From Streptomyces parvulus (GTDB taxonomy: Bacteria; Actinomycetota; Actinomycetes; Streptomycetales; Streptomycetaceae), in the NCBI RefSeq assembly GCF_014648855.1, contig NZ_BMRX01000019.1, forward strand, positions 79,288 through 143,287: DNA of 64,000 nt, written 5' to 3'. The translations under genes and the position numbers were made by a program. The notes beneath the pieces were generated by a model, which saw only the letters and a program-made list of their open reading frames with translations, searched no databases and was not told the DNA's origin. This document shows positions 49,038 through 57,000 of the stretch, piece after piece. Each line of letters starts with the position of its first letter. The stretch's first letter is position 1.

Positions 49038-52000
49038 TCATGCGGGCAGCCACCGCCGGACACAGGCGATCAGGTCCTCGGTGTCCACGGGCTTGGTGAC
49101 GTAGTCGCTGGCGCCCGAGGCGATGCTCTTCTCCCGGTCGCCGGGCATCGCCTTCGCGGTCACCGCGATGATCGGCAGCTCGGCGTACTCGGGCATCCGG
49201 CGGATCTCGGCGGTCGCGGTGTAGCCGTCCATCTCCGGCATCATCACGTCCATCAGCACCAGCGCGATCTCCGGGTGGTGCGTCAGCGTCTCGATGCCCC
49301 GGCGGCCGTTCTCCGCGTGCAGGACCCGGAAGCCGTGCAGCTCCAGGATGCCGCTGAGCGCGAACAGGTTGCGCGCGTCGTCGTCGACCACCAGGACGGT
49401 GCGCCCGGTGGGGGAGTCCTCCCCGGTGTACGCGCTCGCGCGGCGGGGCTCCTCCGGCCGGACCAGGGTCAGCACGTCCCCGGGCTCCTCGGCGGCCAGG
49501 TGCAGGGCGATCCGCTCACGCAGCTCGTCGAGGCTGGACAGGAACTCCAGGGTCCCGCCCGCCGTACCGGTGCGCAGGTCCTCCTCCAGGGCCGCGTCGG
49601 CCCGGTGGCCGCTGTGCACCAGGACGGGCACGCTCGCCAGGGCCGAGTCGCCGCGCAGCGCGTGCAGGAAGCGGGACGCCTGTCCGTCCGGCATGCCCAG
49701 CTCCAGGACGACGCAGTGGCACGACTCGGCCGCCAGCGCGCCGGCCGCCTCCTGCGCCCCCACGGCCGTGATCACGTCGAGCGGGGGCCGGTCGCCCGCC
49801 TCGTCCCGCCCGTGCGACAGGTCGGCGATCACGCTCTCCGCGACCAGGGTGAGCAGACCGCGCGGACGCTCCTCCACGACCAGCAGCCGCCGCGGACGCC
49901 GCCGGTGGCCGCCCGCGGTCAGCTCGGGCACCGGCGCCGGCCGGTCGAGCACGTCGGGCGACGAGGCGTCGGGCACCCGCTCGGGGCCGACCCGGCCCAG
50001 CACATCCTCGAAGTCGGGCCGGGCCACCGGCAGGTACAGCGTGAAGGTGCTGCCCCGGTCCGGCGTGCTGTCCACCGTGACGGCGCCGCCGAGCAGCTGG
50101 GCGATCTCCCGCGTGATGGACAGGCCGAGCCCGGTGCCGCCGTACTTGCGGCTGGTCGTGCCGTCCGCCTGCTGGAAGGCGCCGAAGATCGACTCCAGGT
50201 TCTGCTCGGGGATGCCGATGCCCGTGTCCTTGACCCGGAAGGCCACCACGGCGCCGCCCCGCACCACACCCGCCGGCACCTCGTCGTCCGGCGCCGGCTC
50301 GACGGCCAGCTCCACGCCGCCCCGCTCGGTGAACTTCACCGCGTTGGAGAGCAGGTTGCGCAGCACCTGGCGCAGCCGGGAGTCGTCGGTCAGCAGGTCG
50401 GCCGGGGCCCCGGTGGCCGTCGCCACCGTGAACTCCAGCCCCTTCTGCGTCGTCATCGGCCGGAAGGTGGCCTCGACGTACTCGATGAGCTGCCGCAGCG
50501 TGACCCGTTCCGGGGAGACGTCCATCTTCCCCGCCTCGACCTTCGACAGGTCCAGGATGTCGTTGATCAGCTGGAGCAGGTCCGAGCCCGCGGAGTGGAT
50601 GATGCCCGCGTACTCGACCTGCTTCGGGGTGAGGTTGCGCGAGGGGTTCTGGGCCAGCAACTGGGCGAGGATCAGCAGGCTGTTGAGCGGGGTGCGCAGC
50701 TCGTGGCTCATGTTGGCCAGGAACTCCGACTTGTACTTCGAGGCCAGCGACAGCTGCTGGGCGCGCGCCTCCAGCTCCTGCCGGGCCTGCTCGATCTGGA
50801 GGTTCTTCGCCTCGATGTCCCGGTTCTGCGTGGCCAGCAGGGAGGCCTTGTCCTCCAGTTCGGCGTTGGAGTGCTGGAGTTCCTCCTGCTGCACCTGCAG
50901 CTCCGCCGAACGCGCCTGGAGTTCGGCGGTCAGGCGCTGGGACTCGGCCAGGAGTTCGTCGGTGCGGGCGTTGGCCACGATGGTGTTGACGTTCACGCCG
51001 ATGGTCTCCATCAGCATCTCCAGGAAGTCCTGGTTGATCTGGGTGAACGGGGCGACCGAGGCGAGTTCGATGACGCCGAGGACCTGCCCCTCGACCACGA
51101 TGGGCAGCAGCACCAGGGCCGTCGGCACGATCTCGCCGAGACCCGAGGACACGGTCAGGTACCCGGCCGGGAGGTCGTCCACCAGGATGGTGCGCCTGCT
51201 GCGCGCCGCCTGGCCGACCAGCGAGCGGCCGAAGGCGAAGCGGGTGGGCCGGGCCGTGGTCTCCGGGTAGCCGTACGAGCCGACCAGCCGCAGCTCCGGG
51301 CCGGCCTCCCCGTCCTCGGCCAGGTAGAAGGCGCCGTACTGCGCCGACACCAGCGGCACCAGCTCGTCCATGATCAGCTCGGCGACCACGGGCAGGTCCC
51401 GGTGGCCCTGCATCAGGCCGGAGATACGGGCCAGGTTGGTCTTGAGCCAGTCCTGTTCCTGGTTGGCCCGGGTGGTCTCGCGCAGGGACTCCACCATGGA
51501 GTTGATGTTGTCCTTGAGCTCGGCGACCTCGCCGGACGCCTCCACGTTGATGGAGCGGGTCAGGTCGCCCTCGGCCACCGCCGACGTGACCTGCGCGATG
51601 GAGCGGACCTGGCGGGTGAGGTTGCCTGCCAGCTCGTTGACGTTCTCCGTGAGGCGCTTCCAGGTGCCGGAGACGCCCTCCACCTCGGCCTGGCCGCCGA
51701 GGCGGCCCTCGGTGCCCACCTCGCGTGCGACGCGGGTGACCTCGTCGGCGAAGGCGGACAGCTGGTCGACCATCGTGTTGATCGTCGTCTTCAGTTCGAG
51801 GATCTCGCCGCGCGCGTCGACGTCGATCTTCTTCGACAGGTCGCCCCGGGCCACCGCGGTCGTCACCAGCGCGATGTTGCGCACCTGGCCGGTGAGGTTG
51901 TTGGCCATCGAGTTGACGTTGTCGGTGAGGTCCTTCCAGGTGCCGGCGACGTTCGGCACGTTGGCCTGCCCGCCCAGGCGCCCGTCGGTGCCGACCTCGC

Positions 52001-53039
52001 GGGCGACGCGGGTGACCTCGCCCGCGAAGGCCGACAGGGTGTCGACCATCGTGTTGATGACGTCGGCCAGCGCGGCGACCTCGCCCTTGGCGTCGACGGT
52101 GATGCGCTGCGACAGGTCGCCCCGGGCCACGGCGTTGGCGACCTGGGCGATGGAGCGGACCTGCCCGGTCAGGTTGGACGCCATCACGTTGACGTTGTCG
52201 GTGAGGTCCTTCCAGGTGCCCGAAACGCCGCGCACCCGGGCCTGCCCGCCCAGGTTGCCGGCCGTGCCCACTTCGCGGGCGACGCGGGTGACCTCGTCGG
52301 CGAAGGCGGACAGCTGGTCGACCATCGTGTTGATGGTGTTCTTGAGTTCGAGGATCTCGCCGCGGGCGTCCACGGTGATCTTCTGGGAGAGGTCGCCCTT
52401 GGCGACGGCGGTGGCCACCTGGGCGACGTTGCGCACCTGGTTGGTCAGGTTGCCCGCCATGAAGTTCACCGAGTCGGTGAGGTCGCGCCAGGTTCCCCTG
52501 ACGCCCTGCACGTCGGCCTGCCCGCCGAGGCGTCCGTCGGTGCCGACCTCGCGGGCGACGCGGGTGACCTCGTCGGCGAAGGCGGAGAGCTGGTCGACCA
52601 TCGTGTTGATGGTGTTCTTGAGTTCGAGGATCTCGCCGCGGGCGTCCACGTCGATCTTCTGGGAGAGGTCGCCCTTGGCGACGGCCGTGGCCACCTGGGC
52701 GATGTCGCGGACCTGCGTGGTCAGGTTGCCGGCCATGGCGTTGACCGAGTCGGTCAGGTCGGCCCAGGTGCCCGAGACCCCCGGCACCTTGGCCTGGCCG
52801 CCCAGCGTGCCCTCGGTGCCCACCTCGCGCGACACCCGGGTCACCTCGGAGGTGAACACGGACAGCTGATCGACCATGCCGTTGAAGACCTTGGCGATGT
52901 CGCCCATCAGCCCGTCGGCGTCGTCCGGCAGCCGGGTGCCGAAGTCGCCGTCCCGCACGGCGGTCAGGCCCGCCAGGAGACGGCGCAGGTCCTGATCGGC
53001 CGGGGCCGAGTCGACCGCCCCGGCGCTGTCGTTGGTCAT
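49038..53039 (-). CDS. cytosolic hybrid histidine kinase with five HAMP repeats
   Basis: A 1333-residue hybrid kinase with no membrane segment. Residues 59-518 are five HAMP-type repeats of 92 residues (each opening LSAFADEVTRVAREVG or a close variant). A GAF domain (about 540-690), a Gln/Glu-rich coiled coil (690-770), HisKA with His779 in SEFLANMSHELRTPL, and HATPase (VLRNLLSNAVKFTERGG, VKDTGIGIPEQN, YGGTGLGLSITREIA) follow. Then comes a worn receiver (the Asp site reads VLELGMPDGQ) and a full receiver with Asp1264 in LMDVMMPEMDGY. ATG 53039 has GAGGG upstream. The poly-HAMP plan recalls fungal Nik1/OS-1 osmosensing kinases. No response regulator gene adjoins. Confidence 0.93.
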   Translation of the reverse strand: MTNDSAGAVDSAPADQDLRRLLAGLTAVRDGDFGTRLPDDADGLMGDIAKVFNGMVDQLSVFTSEVTRVSREVGTEGTLGGQAKVPGVSGTWADLTDSVNAMAGNLTTQVRDIAQVATAVAKGDLSQKIDVDARGEILELKNTINTMVDQLSAFADEVTRVAREVGTDGRLGGQADVQGVRGTWRDLTDSVNFMAGNLTNQVRNVAQVATAVAKGDLSQKITVDARGEILELKNTINTMVDQLSAFADEVTRVAREVGTAGNLGGQARVRGVSGTWKDLTDNVNVMASNLTGQVRSIAQVANAVARGDLSQRITVDAKGEVAALADVINTMVDTLSAFAGEVTRVAREVGTDGRLGGQANVPNVAGTWKDLTDNVNSMANNLTGQVRNIALVTTAVARGDLSKKIDVDARGEILELKTTINTMVDQLSAFADEVTRVAREVGTEGRLGGQAEVEGVSGTWKRLTENVNELAGNLTRQVRSIAQVTSAVAEGDLTRSINVEASGEVAELKDNINSMVESLRETTRANQEQDWLKTNLARISGLMQGHRDLPVVAELIMDELVPLVSAQYGAFYLAEDGEAGPELRLVGSYGYPETTARPTRFAFGRSLVGQAARSRRTILVDDLPAGYLTVSSGLGEIVPTALVLLPIVVEGQVLGVIELASVAPFTQINQDFLEMLMETIGVNVNTIVANARTDELLAESQRLTAELQARSAELQVQQEELQHSNAELEDKASLLATQNRDIEAKNLQIEQARQELEARAQQLSLASKYKSEFLANMSHELRTPLNSLLILAQLLAQNPSRNLTPKQVEYAGIIHSAGSDLLQLINDILDLSKVEAGKMDVSPERVTLRQLIEYVEATFRPMTTQKGLEFTVATATGAPADLLTDDSRLRQVLRNLLSNAVKFTERGGVELAVEPAPDDEVPAGVVRGGAVVAFRVKDTGIGIPEQNLESIFGAFQQADGTTSRKYGGTGLGLSITREIAQLLGGAVTVDSTPDRGSTFTLYLPVARPDFEDVLGRVGPERVPDASSPDVLDRPAPVPELTAGGHRRRPRRLLVVEERPRGLLTLVAESVIADLSHGRDEAGDRPPLDVITAVGAQEAAGALAAESCHCVVLELGMPDGQASRFLHALRGDSALASVPVLVHSGHRADAALEEDLRTGTAGGTLEFLSSLDELRERIALHLAAEEPGDVLTLVRPEEPRRASAYTGEDSPTGRTVLVVDDDARNLFALSGILELHGFRVLHAENGRRGIETLTHHPEIALVLMDVMMPEMDGYTATAEIRRMPEYAELPIIAVTAKAMPGDREKSIASGASDYVTKPVDTEDLIACVRRWLPA
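51486..52865 (-). repeat. five 276-bp in-frame HAMP repeats
   Basis: Five units of exactly 276 bp (92 codons) lie head to tail inside the hybrid kinase gene. DNA identity between units is high; for example, GGCGGACAGCTGGTCGACCA occurs in at least two of them, near 51752 and 52304. Exact unit length and identity suggest duplication kept even by recombination. Confidence 0.9.
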
Positions 53040-53254
53040 GCGCACCCTCGTTCCGCTCCCCAGCGAGCCCTCGGTGCGAGGACTCGGAACCCCCTCCGGA
53101 CCGATTGGGTGGGTCCGGGTTGTCGCGCGGGCATTTCCGCTGTTCACGGATTTGCACGGTGAGAAAAATACGCCCGAGATTAACCCAGGCACCGGGCGCC
53201 GACAAAGCGGGGGACGTGCCCGGCGGGGACCCGTTTCGGCAACGATCGCGGTGT
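53040..53254. other. upstream region of the hybrid kinase gene
   Basis: This is part of a 383-base divergent gap. I see no gene. A less GC-rich patch (around 53120-53185, with TTTGCACGGTGAGAAAAATA) is probably where the kinase promoter lies, but the boxes cannot be fixed. Confidence 0.35.
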
Positions 53255-53279
53255 GTGTGGACGGGCTGGTGACGGGTAC
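53255..53279 (+). promoter_or_regulatory. sigma-B-type promoter 1 of the PRC-barrel gene
   Basis: GTGT (53255-53258), 15 bases, then GGGTAC (53274-53279) match GNNT-N14/16-GGGTAY. It lies about 144 bases before the start codon of the PRC-barrel gene. Confidence 0.4.
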
Positions 53280-53317
53280 CCGGCGCGGTTTCACACCCCC
53301 GATCGGCCCGCGGCCCC

Positions 53318-53342
53318 GAATGCGGGGGCCCCGGCCGGGTAT
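53318..53342 (+). promoter_or_regulatory. sigma-B-type promoter 2 of the PRC-barrel gene
   Basis: GAAT (53318-53321), 15 bases, then GGGTAT (53337-53342) match GNNT-N14/16-GGGTAY. The predicted start near 53350 leaves a leader of about 70 bases. Two matches in tandem strengthen the case that this gene answers to a stress sigma factor. Confidence 0.5.
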
Positions 53343-53422
53343 CTGCTGCTGTGGAGCCGGAGCGGCCGGTGGCGACCCGCCCGGCCCCGCACATGCCAGC
53401 CACACGGGAGGGAAGGGACAGC

Positions 53423-53794
53423 GTGCCGATGGAGACTATCTGGTCGTACCCGGCGGACAGCGGTCACGTGGAGGGACAGGACCTGACGGGCTGCACCGTC
53501 GTCGCCGACGACGGCACCATCGGGCACGTGGACCGGCAGGCCGAGCACTTCGGCATGGAGCACCTGGTCGTCGACACCGGGGTCTGGGTGTTCGGCCGCA
53601 GCGTGCTGGTGCCCGTCGGCGTGGTCCGCGGTATCGACCCCGAGGCCCGCACGGTCACCCTGGCCTGCAGCAGGGCCGAGGTGAAGGCCGCGCCCCGGTT
53701 CAGGACCGACAGCGAGACGATGGACCGCGCCTACCTGGCGTCCGTCGGCGACTACTATCACCGGCTGCCGCCGCGGGAGACCACCGCGACCTGA
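53423..53794 (+). CDS. PRC-barrel domain protein
   Basis: A 123-residue soluble protein with a PRC-barrel fold: DLTGCTVVADDGTIGHVDRQ, then VVDTGVWVFGRSVLVPVGVV and a tail FRTDSETMDRAYLASVGDYY. PRC barrels bind RNA, small molecules or other proteins; in actinobacteria stand-alone ones are often general stress proteins. GTG 53423 has AAGGGA four bases upstream; ATG 53429 is an alternative. Two sigma-B-type promoter matches precede it. An anti-sigma-type ATPase gene follows in the same direction after a stretch of short repeats. Confidence 0.85.
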   Translation: MPMETIWSYPADSGHVEGQDLTGCTVVADDGTIGHVDRQAEHFGMEHLVVDTGVWVFGRSVLVPVGVVRGIDPEARTVTLACSRAEVKAAPRFRTDSETMDRAYLASVGDYYHRLPPRETTAT

Positions 53795-53811
53795 CCGGCC
53801 ACCGAAGGACA

Positions 53812-53873
53812 GCACGCGCAACACGCGGAACACGCGGACACGCAGCTCGCGCGGACACGCGGACACGCGGAAA
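53812..53873. repeat. short tandem repeats of CACGCGGA
   Basis: The 93-base gap between the PRC-barrel and ATPase genes is filled with about seven full or partial copies of an 8-9-base unit, ACACGCGGA (exact at 53821-53829 and 53830-53838, and again around 53853-53871). No promoter or hairpin is evident in it. Confidence 0.75.
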
Positions 53874-53887
53874 CGGGGACCCACGAC

Positions 53888-54340
53888 ATGGAACCAAGCG
53901 ACGGGATCACCACGGCCTCGTCCGGCGTCGCGCCCCTCGGCGCACCGGCGCCGGGCGGCGTGGCCGGCGCGGCGGAGGCACGCGCGTACGCCGAGACGGT
54001 GGCGCGGGCCCACTGGGGCGAACCGGGCCGCGCGGTCCGGGATGAGGACGTCATCGACCTGCTGCTGGTGGTCTCGGAGCTGGTCACCAACGCGATCCGG
54101 CACGGCGACGGGCTGGCCGGCTTCGAGGCCCGGCCCACGCCCGAGGGACTGTGGATCGCCGTGCACGACAACAGCCCGGTGGTGCCGCGCGCCGCGCGGG
54201 CCTTTCCCACCACGCACCCCGGCGGCGGCTACGGCTGGCCGCTGGTCGCCCGCCTCGCCCGGGACATCGCCGTGGACCTGCGGGACGGCGGCGGCAAGAC
54301 GATCAGTGTGCTGGTGCCGCTGCGGCACGCGGCCGGCTGA
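53888..54340 (+). CDS. RsbW-like ATP-binding protein
   Basis: A 150-residue HATPase_c_2 protein: VIDLLLVVSELVTNAIRHGD is the N box, LWIAVHDNSPVVPRAARAFP the G1 region and HPGGGYGWPLVARLARDIAV the glycine-rich lid. It may act as an anti-sigma factor or as a kinase of STAS proteins. A Gly/Ala/Pro-rich N-terminus (about 30 residues) precedes the fold. It is downstream of the PRC-barrel gene in the same direction and convergent with another ATPase of the same family. No sigma factor gene is next to it. Confidence 0.85.
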   Translation: MEPSDGITTASSGVAPLGAPAPGGVAGAAEARAYAETVARAHWGEPGRAVRDEDVIDLLLVVSELVTNAIRHGDGLAGFEARPTPEGLWIAVHDNSPVVPRAARAFPTTHPGGGYGWPLVARLARDIAVDLRDGGGKTISVLVPLRHAAG

Positions 54341-54363
54341 GCCCCGGCCCGCCCGGGCCCGGC

Positions 54364-54798
54364 TCACCAGGGCAGGAAGACGTGGATGTCCTTGCCCCGC
54401 TCGCCCGCGACCACGCTCACCTGGTCGGACAGGGTGTGGATCAGGTGCCAGCCGATGCCGCCGCCGCCGTTGCTCGGGTGGAAGGGGCGCGGCGCGGGCT
54501 CGGTCGTGCTCGTGTCGTGCATGACCACGTGCACACCGTCGAAGGTGCGCCGCAGCCGCAGCTGGAAGGGCCCGGGGGCGTACTGCACGGCGTTCGCCGC
54601 CAGTTCGGTGACGACGAGCAGGATGTCGTCCCAGTGCTCGGGCGCCGAGGGGGGCGCCGCACGCGCCAGGTCGTAGAGGAACTCCTCCGCGACCAGCCGG
54701 GCGCCGGTCACGTTGTGCAGTTCCCCGGTGAAGCTGGCCGTGCGGTTCGTGATCTCCTCGGAAGCCAGTGTCCTGTCCCTACGCGACTCGGCTGCCAT
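54364..54798 (-). CDS. RsbW-like ATP-binding protein
   Basis: A 144-residue HATPase_c_2 protein: LARAAPPSAPEHWDDILLVV, the N box VTELAANAVQYAPGPFQLRL, VHVVMHDTSTTEPAPRPFHP and SNGGGGIGWHLIHTLSDQV. Its N-terminus FTGELHNVTGARLVAEEFLY is the typical first helix. It is the third stand-alone anti-sigma-type ATPase in the window and is convergent with the second one, 23 bases apart. The target is unknown. Confidence 0.85.
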   Translation of the reverse strand: MAAESRRDRTLASEEITNRTASFTGELHNVTGARLVAEEFLYDLARAAPPSAPEHWDDILLVVTELAANAVQYAPGPFQLRLRRTFDGVHVVMHDTSTTEPAPRPFHPSNGGGGIGWHLIHTLSDQVSVVAGERGKDIHVFLPW

Positions 54799-54957
54799 CT
54801 CGCCTTCCCCGGCCCGGCCGGCACCGGCCGGGCGTCGTCCTTCCTTCGTGTTCCCTTCGTTTGTTAGTTCCCGAGACGGCCGAGGGTAGTCGCGCCGAAT
54901 CCCGAGCCCGGCGGCCGGCGACCGGGGGTCGGGGAGCGGTCACCCCCGGTCGCGGGG

Positions 54958-56868
54958 TCACCGCAGGAACACGCTCTCCGTCTCCTCCCAGCCGGGCGGC
55001 TCCTCGGGCGGCTCCTGCGCCGGCCGGCGGTACGAGCGCGCCTCGTACATCGCGTCGATCTCCAGGGCGTAGGTCCGCACGATCTCGTCCCGCCGCAGCT
55101 TCATCGACGGGGTGAGCAGTCCGTTGGCCACGTCGAAGGGCTCCGGCAGGACGCGGAAGACCCGGATGGACTCCGAGCGCGACACCGCGCTGTTGGCCGC
55201 CGCGACGGCCCGCGCGACCTCCTCCCGCAGCGCGTTCTCCTCCCGCGCCTCACGGGCCGCGGTCTCCCCCTGCACGGCCAGCGCCGCCCGCCAGTGGACG
55301 AGGAACTCCGGGTCCAGCGTGATCAGCGCGCCGACGCAGGGCCGGTTGTCGCCGACGACCACCGCCTGGTGCACCAGCGGGTGCATCCGCAGCCGCTGCT
55401 CCAGCGCGGACGGGGCGACGCTCTTGCCGCCGCTGGTGATGATGATGTCCTTCTTGCGCCCGGTGATCGCGAGGTAGTTCTCGTCGTCGAGGTGGCCGAG
55501 GTCGCCGGTGGCCAGCCAGCCGCCGCGCATCACCTCGCGGGTGGCGGCCCCGTCGCCGACGTACCCCTGGAACAGCGACGGCCCGCGCACCAGGATCTCC
55601 CCGTCGTCGGCGACCCGGATCTCCACGCCGGGCAGCGGCTGCCCGACGGTGCCCGACTTCTCCCGGCCCAGCGGCTGCATCGTCAGCCCGCCGCTGGTCT
55701 CCGTGAGGCCGTAGCCGTCGTGGACGTAGACGCCGATGCCCTCGTAGAAGAGGGACAGTTCGCGGCTGAGCGGCGAGCCGCCCGAGGTGGCCCGCTGCAC
55801 CCGGCCGCCGAGCGCGCCCCGCAGTCTCCGGTACACCGTGCGCTCGTACAGCGCGTGCTGGAGGCGGAGGTCGAAGCCGGGCCCCGGGCCCCTGCCGAGC
55901 CGCTGCCGCTCCAGCGCCGCCGCGAAGTCCCGCGCCGTACCGGCGGCCCGCTCGAACAGGGCCCCGCGACCGGCCTGCTGGGCGGTGCGCAGGAAGTTCT
56001 TGTAGATCTTCTCCAGGACCGACGGCACGGCGTACAGATACGTCGGGCGGAAGGAGCGCAGCGCCGCGGCGAGCGCGTCGCCGGTCATCGCCGGCTCGTG
56101 CGCCATCAGCAGCCCGGCGCGCACGCACAGGCTCTGGACCATCAGCCCGTACACGTGCGAGAAGGGGAGGTAGGCGAGGACGGCGCCCTGCTCGCCCTCG
56201 GGTGCCACCGTGCGGCCCCAGCCCGCGATCAGCGTGTCGCAGGGCGAGGCCAGCCCGCGGTGGCTGAGCGCACAGCCCATGGCCCGGCCCGTCGTCCCCG
56301 AGGTGTAGGCGACGACCGCGGTGGAGTCCGGCAGCACGATGCGGCGCATCGAGTCGACGGTGGCGAACGGGAGGTACTCGCCGCGCGCCACCAGCGCCTC
56401 CAGCGCGCCCGCGTCCAGCTGCCAGACGTGGCGCAGCGCCGGCAGCGACGCGCACACCGACCCGACGGTCATCACGCTCTGCTCGTCCTCGACCACCACG
56501 CCCACACAGCCCGCGTCCCGCAGGATGTACTCGACCTGGTCGCGCGAGGAGGTCGGATAGATCGGCACGACCTCGGCGCCCACCGTCCACAGGGCGTGGC
56601 TGAAAATCGTCCACTCGTACCGGGTACGGGCCAGGATCGCCACCCGGTCGCCGGGCTGGACGCCGCTCGCGATCAGCCCCTTGGCCACGTCGACCACCTC
56701 GTCGCGGAACTCCACCGCCGTCACCTCGTCCCACACCGGGGAGCCGGGGCCGCGCCGACGTGCGAGCATCGGCAGCGTCGGGGTGCGGGCGGCCGTCTCG
56801 AAGAGGCTGTCGGCGAGCCCGCCGGTCAGCGGTGGGACGGACCCGGGAGCGGGCGCGAGGTCGCGCAT
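54958..56868 (-). CDS. long-chain acyl-CoA ligase (AMP-forming)
   Basis: A 636-residue ANL-family ligase. The AMP-binding loop is VAYTSGTTGRAMGCALSHRG, the A5 region DGYGLTETSGGLTMQPLG, the hinge WLATGDLGHLDDENYLAITG with GRKKDIIITSGGKSVAPSAL. The acetylation/adenylation Lys lies in the C-terminal domain (LTPSMKLRRDEIV). It activates a fatty acid with ATP and CoA, as in FadD15-type actinobacterial enzymes. ATG 56868 has AGGAG seven bases upstream. It follows the glgE operon and ybdK-type gene in the same direction, after a hairpin. Confidence 0.9.
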   Translation of the reverse strand: MRDLAPAPGSVPPLTGGLADSLFETAARTPTLPMLARRRGPGSPVWDEVTAVEFRDEVVDVAKGLIASGVQPGDRVAILARTRYEWTIFSHALWTVGAEVVPIYPTSSRDQVEYILRDAGCVGVVVEDEQSVMTVGSVCASLPALRHVWQLDAGALEALVARGEYLPFATVDSMRRIVLPDSTAVVAYTSGTTGRAMGCALSHRGLASPCDTLIAGWGRTVAPEGEQGAVLAYLPFSHVYGLMVQSLCVRAGLLMAHEPAMTGDALAAALRSFRPTYLYAVPSVLEKIYKNFLRTAQQAGRGALFERAAGTARDFAAALERQRLGRGPGPGFDLRLQHALYERTVYRRLRGALGGRVQRATSGGSPLSRELSLFYEGIGVYVHDGYGLTETSGGLTMQPLGREKSGTVGQPLPGVEIRVADDGEILVRGPSLFQGYVGDGAATREVMRGGWLATGDLGHLDDENYLAITGRKKDIIITSGGKSVAPSALEQRLRMHPLVHQAVVVGDNRPCVGALITLDPEFLVHWRAALAVQGETAAREAREENALREEVARAVAAANSAVSRSESIRVFRVLPEPFDVANGLLTPSMKLRRDEIVRTYALEIDAMYEARSYRRPAQEPPEEPPGWEETESVFLR

Positions 56869-56907
56869 ACGCTGGCTCCTGACGTGTACGGACGGTGACA
56901 CCACCCA

Positions 56908-56932
56908 CGAGCACCGTGGCCGGCGGTGCTCG
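56908..56932 (-). terminator. hairpin between the ligase and YbdK-type genes
   Basis: CGAGCACCG (56908-56916) pairs with CGGTGCTCG (56924-56932), with a seven-base loop, about 70 bases past the stop of the YbdK-type gene. It is a probable terminator of the glycogen/YbdK unit. Confidence 0.5.
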
Positions 56933-57000
56933 GAATCTAGCCGAGCCCCGGGCGACGGGGGGCCGGGACGGCAGAAGTGCTCCCGCCCGGTGATCTCCGC

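Noticed and set aside
51486..52865. Regular repeats considered as a CRISPR array or satellite
   Set aside because: Units are 276 bp, in frame and code for HAMP domains; there are no short repeats with unique spacers.
48363..53162. A very long open frame on the + strand opposite the hybrid kinase
   Set aside because: High third-position GC and the repeats of the kinase gene leave the opposite strand free of stops; its translation has no family motifs and the reverse-strand gene has clear domains.
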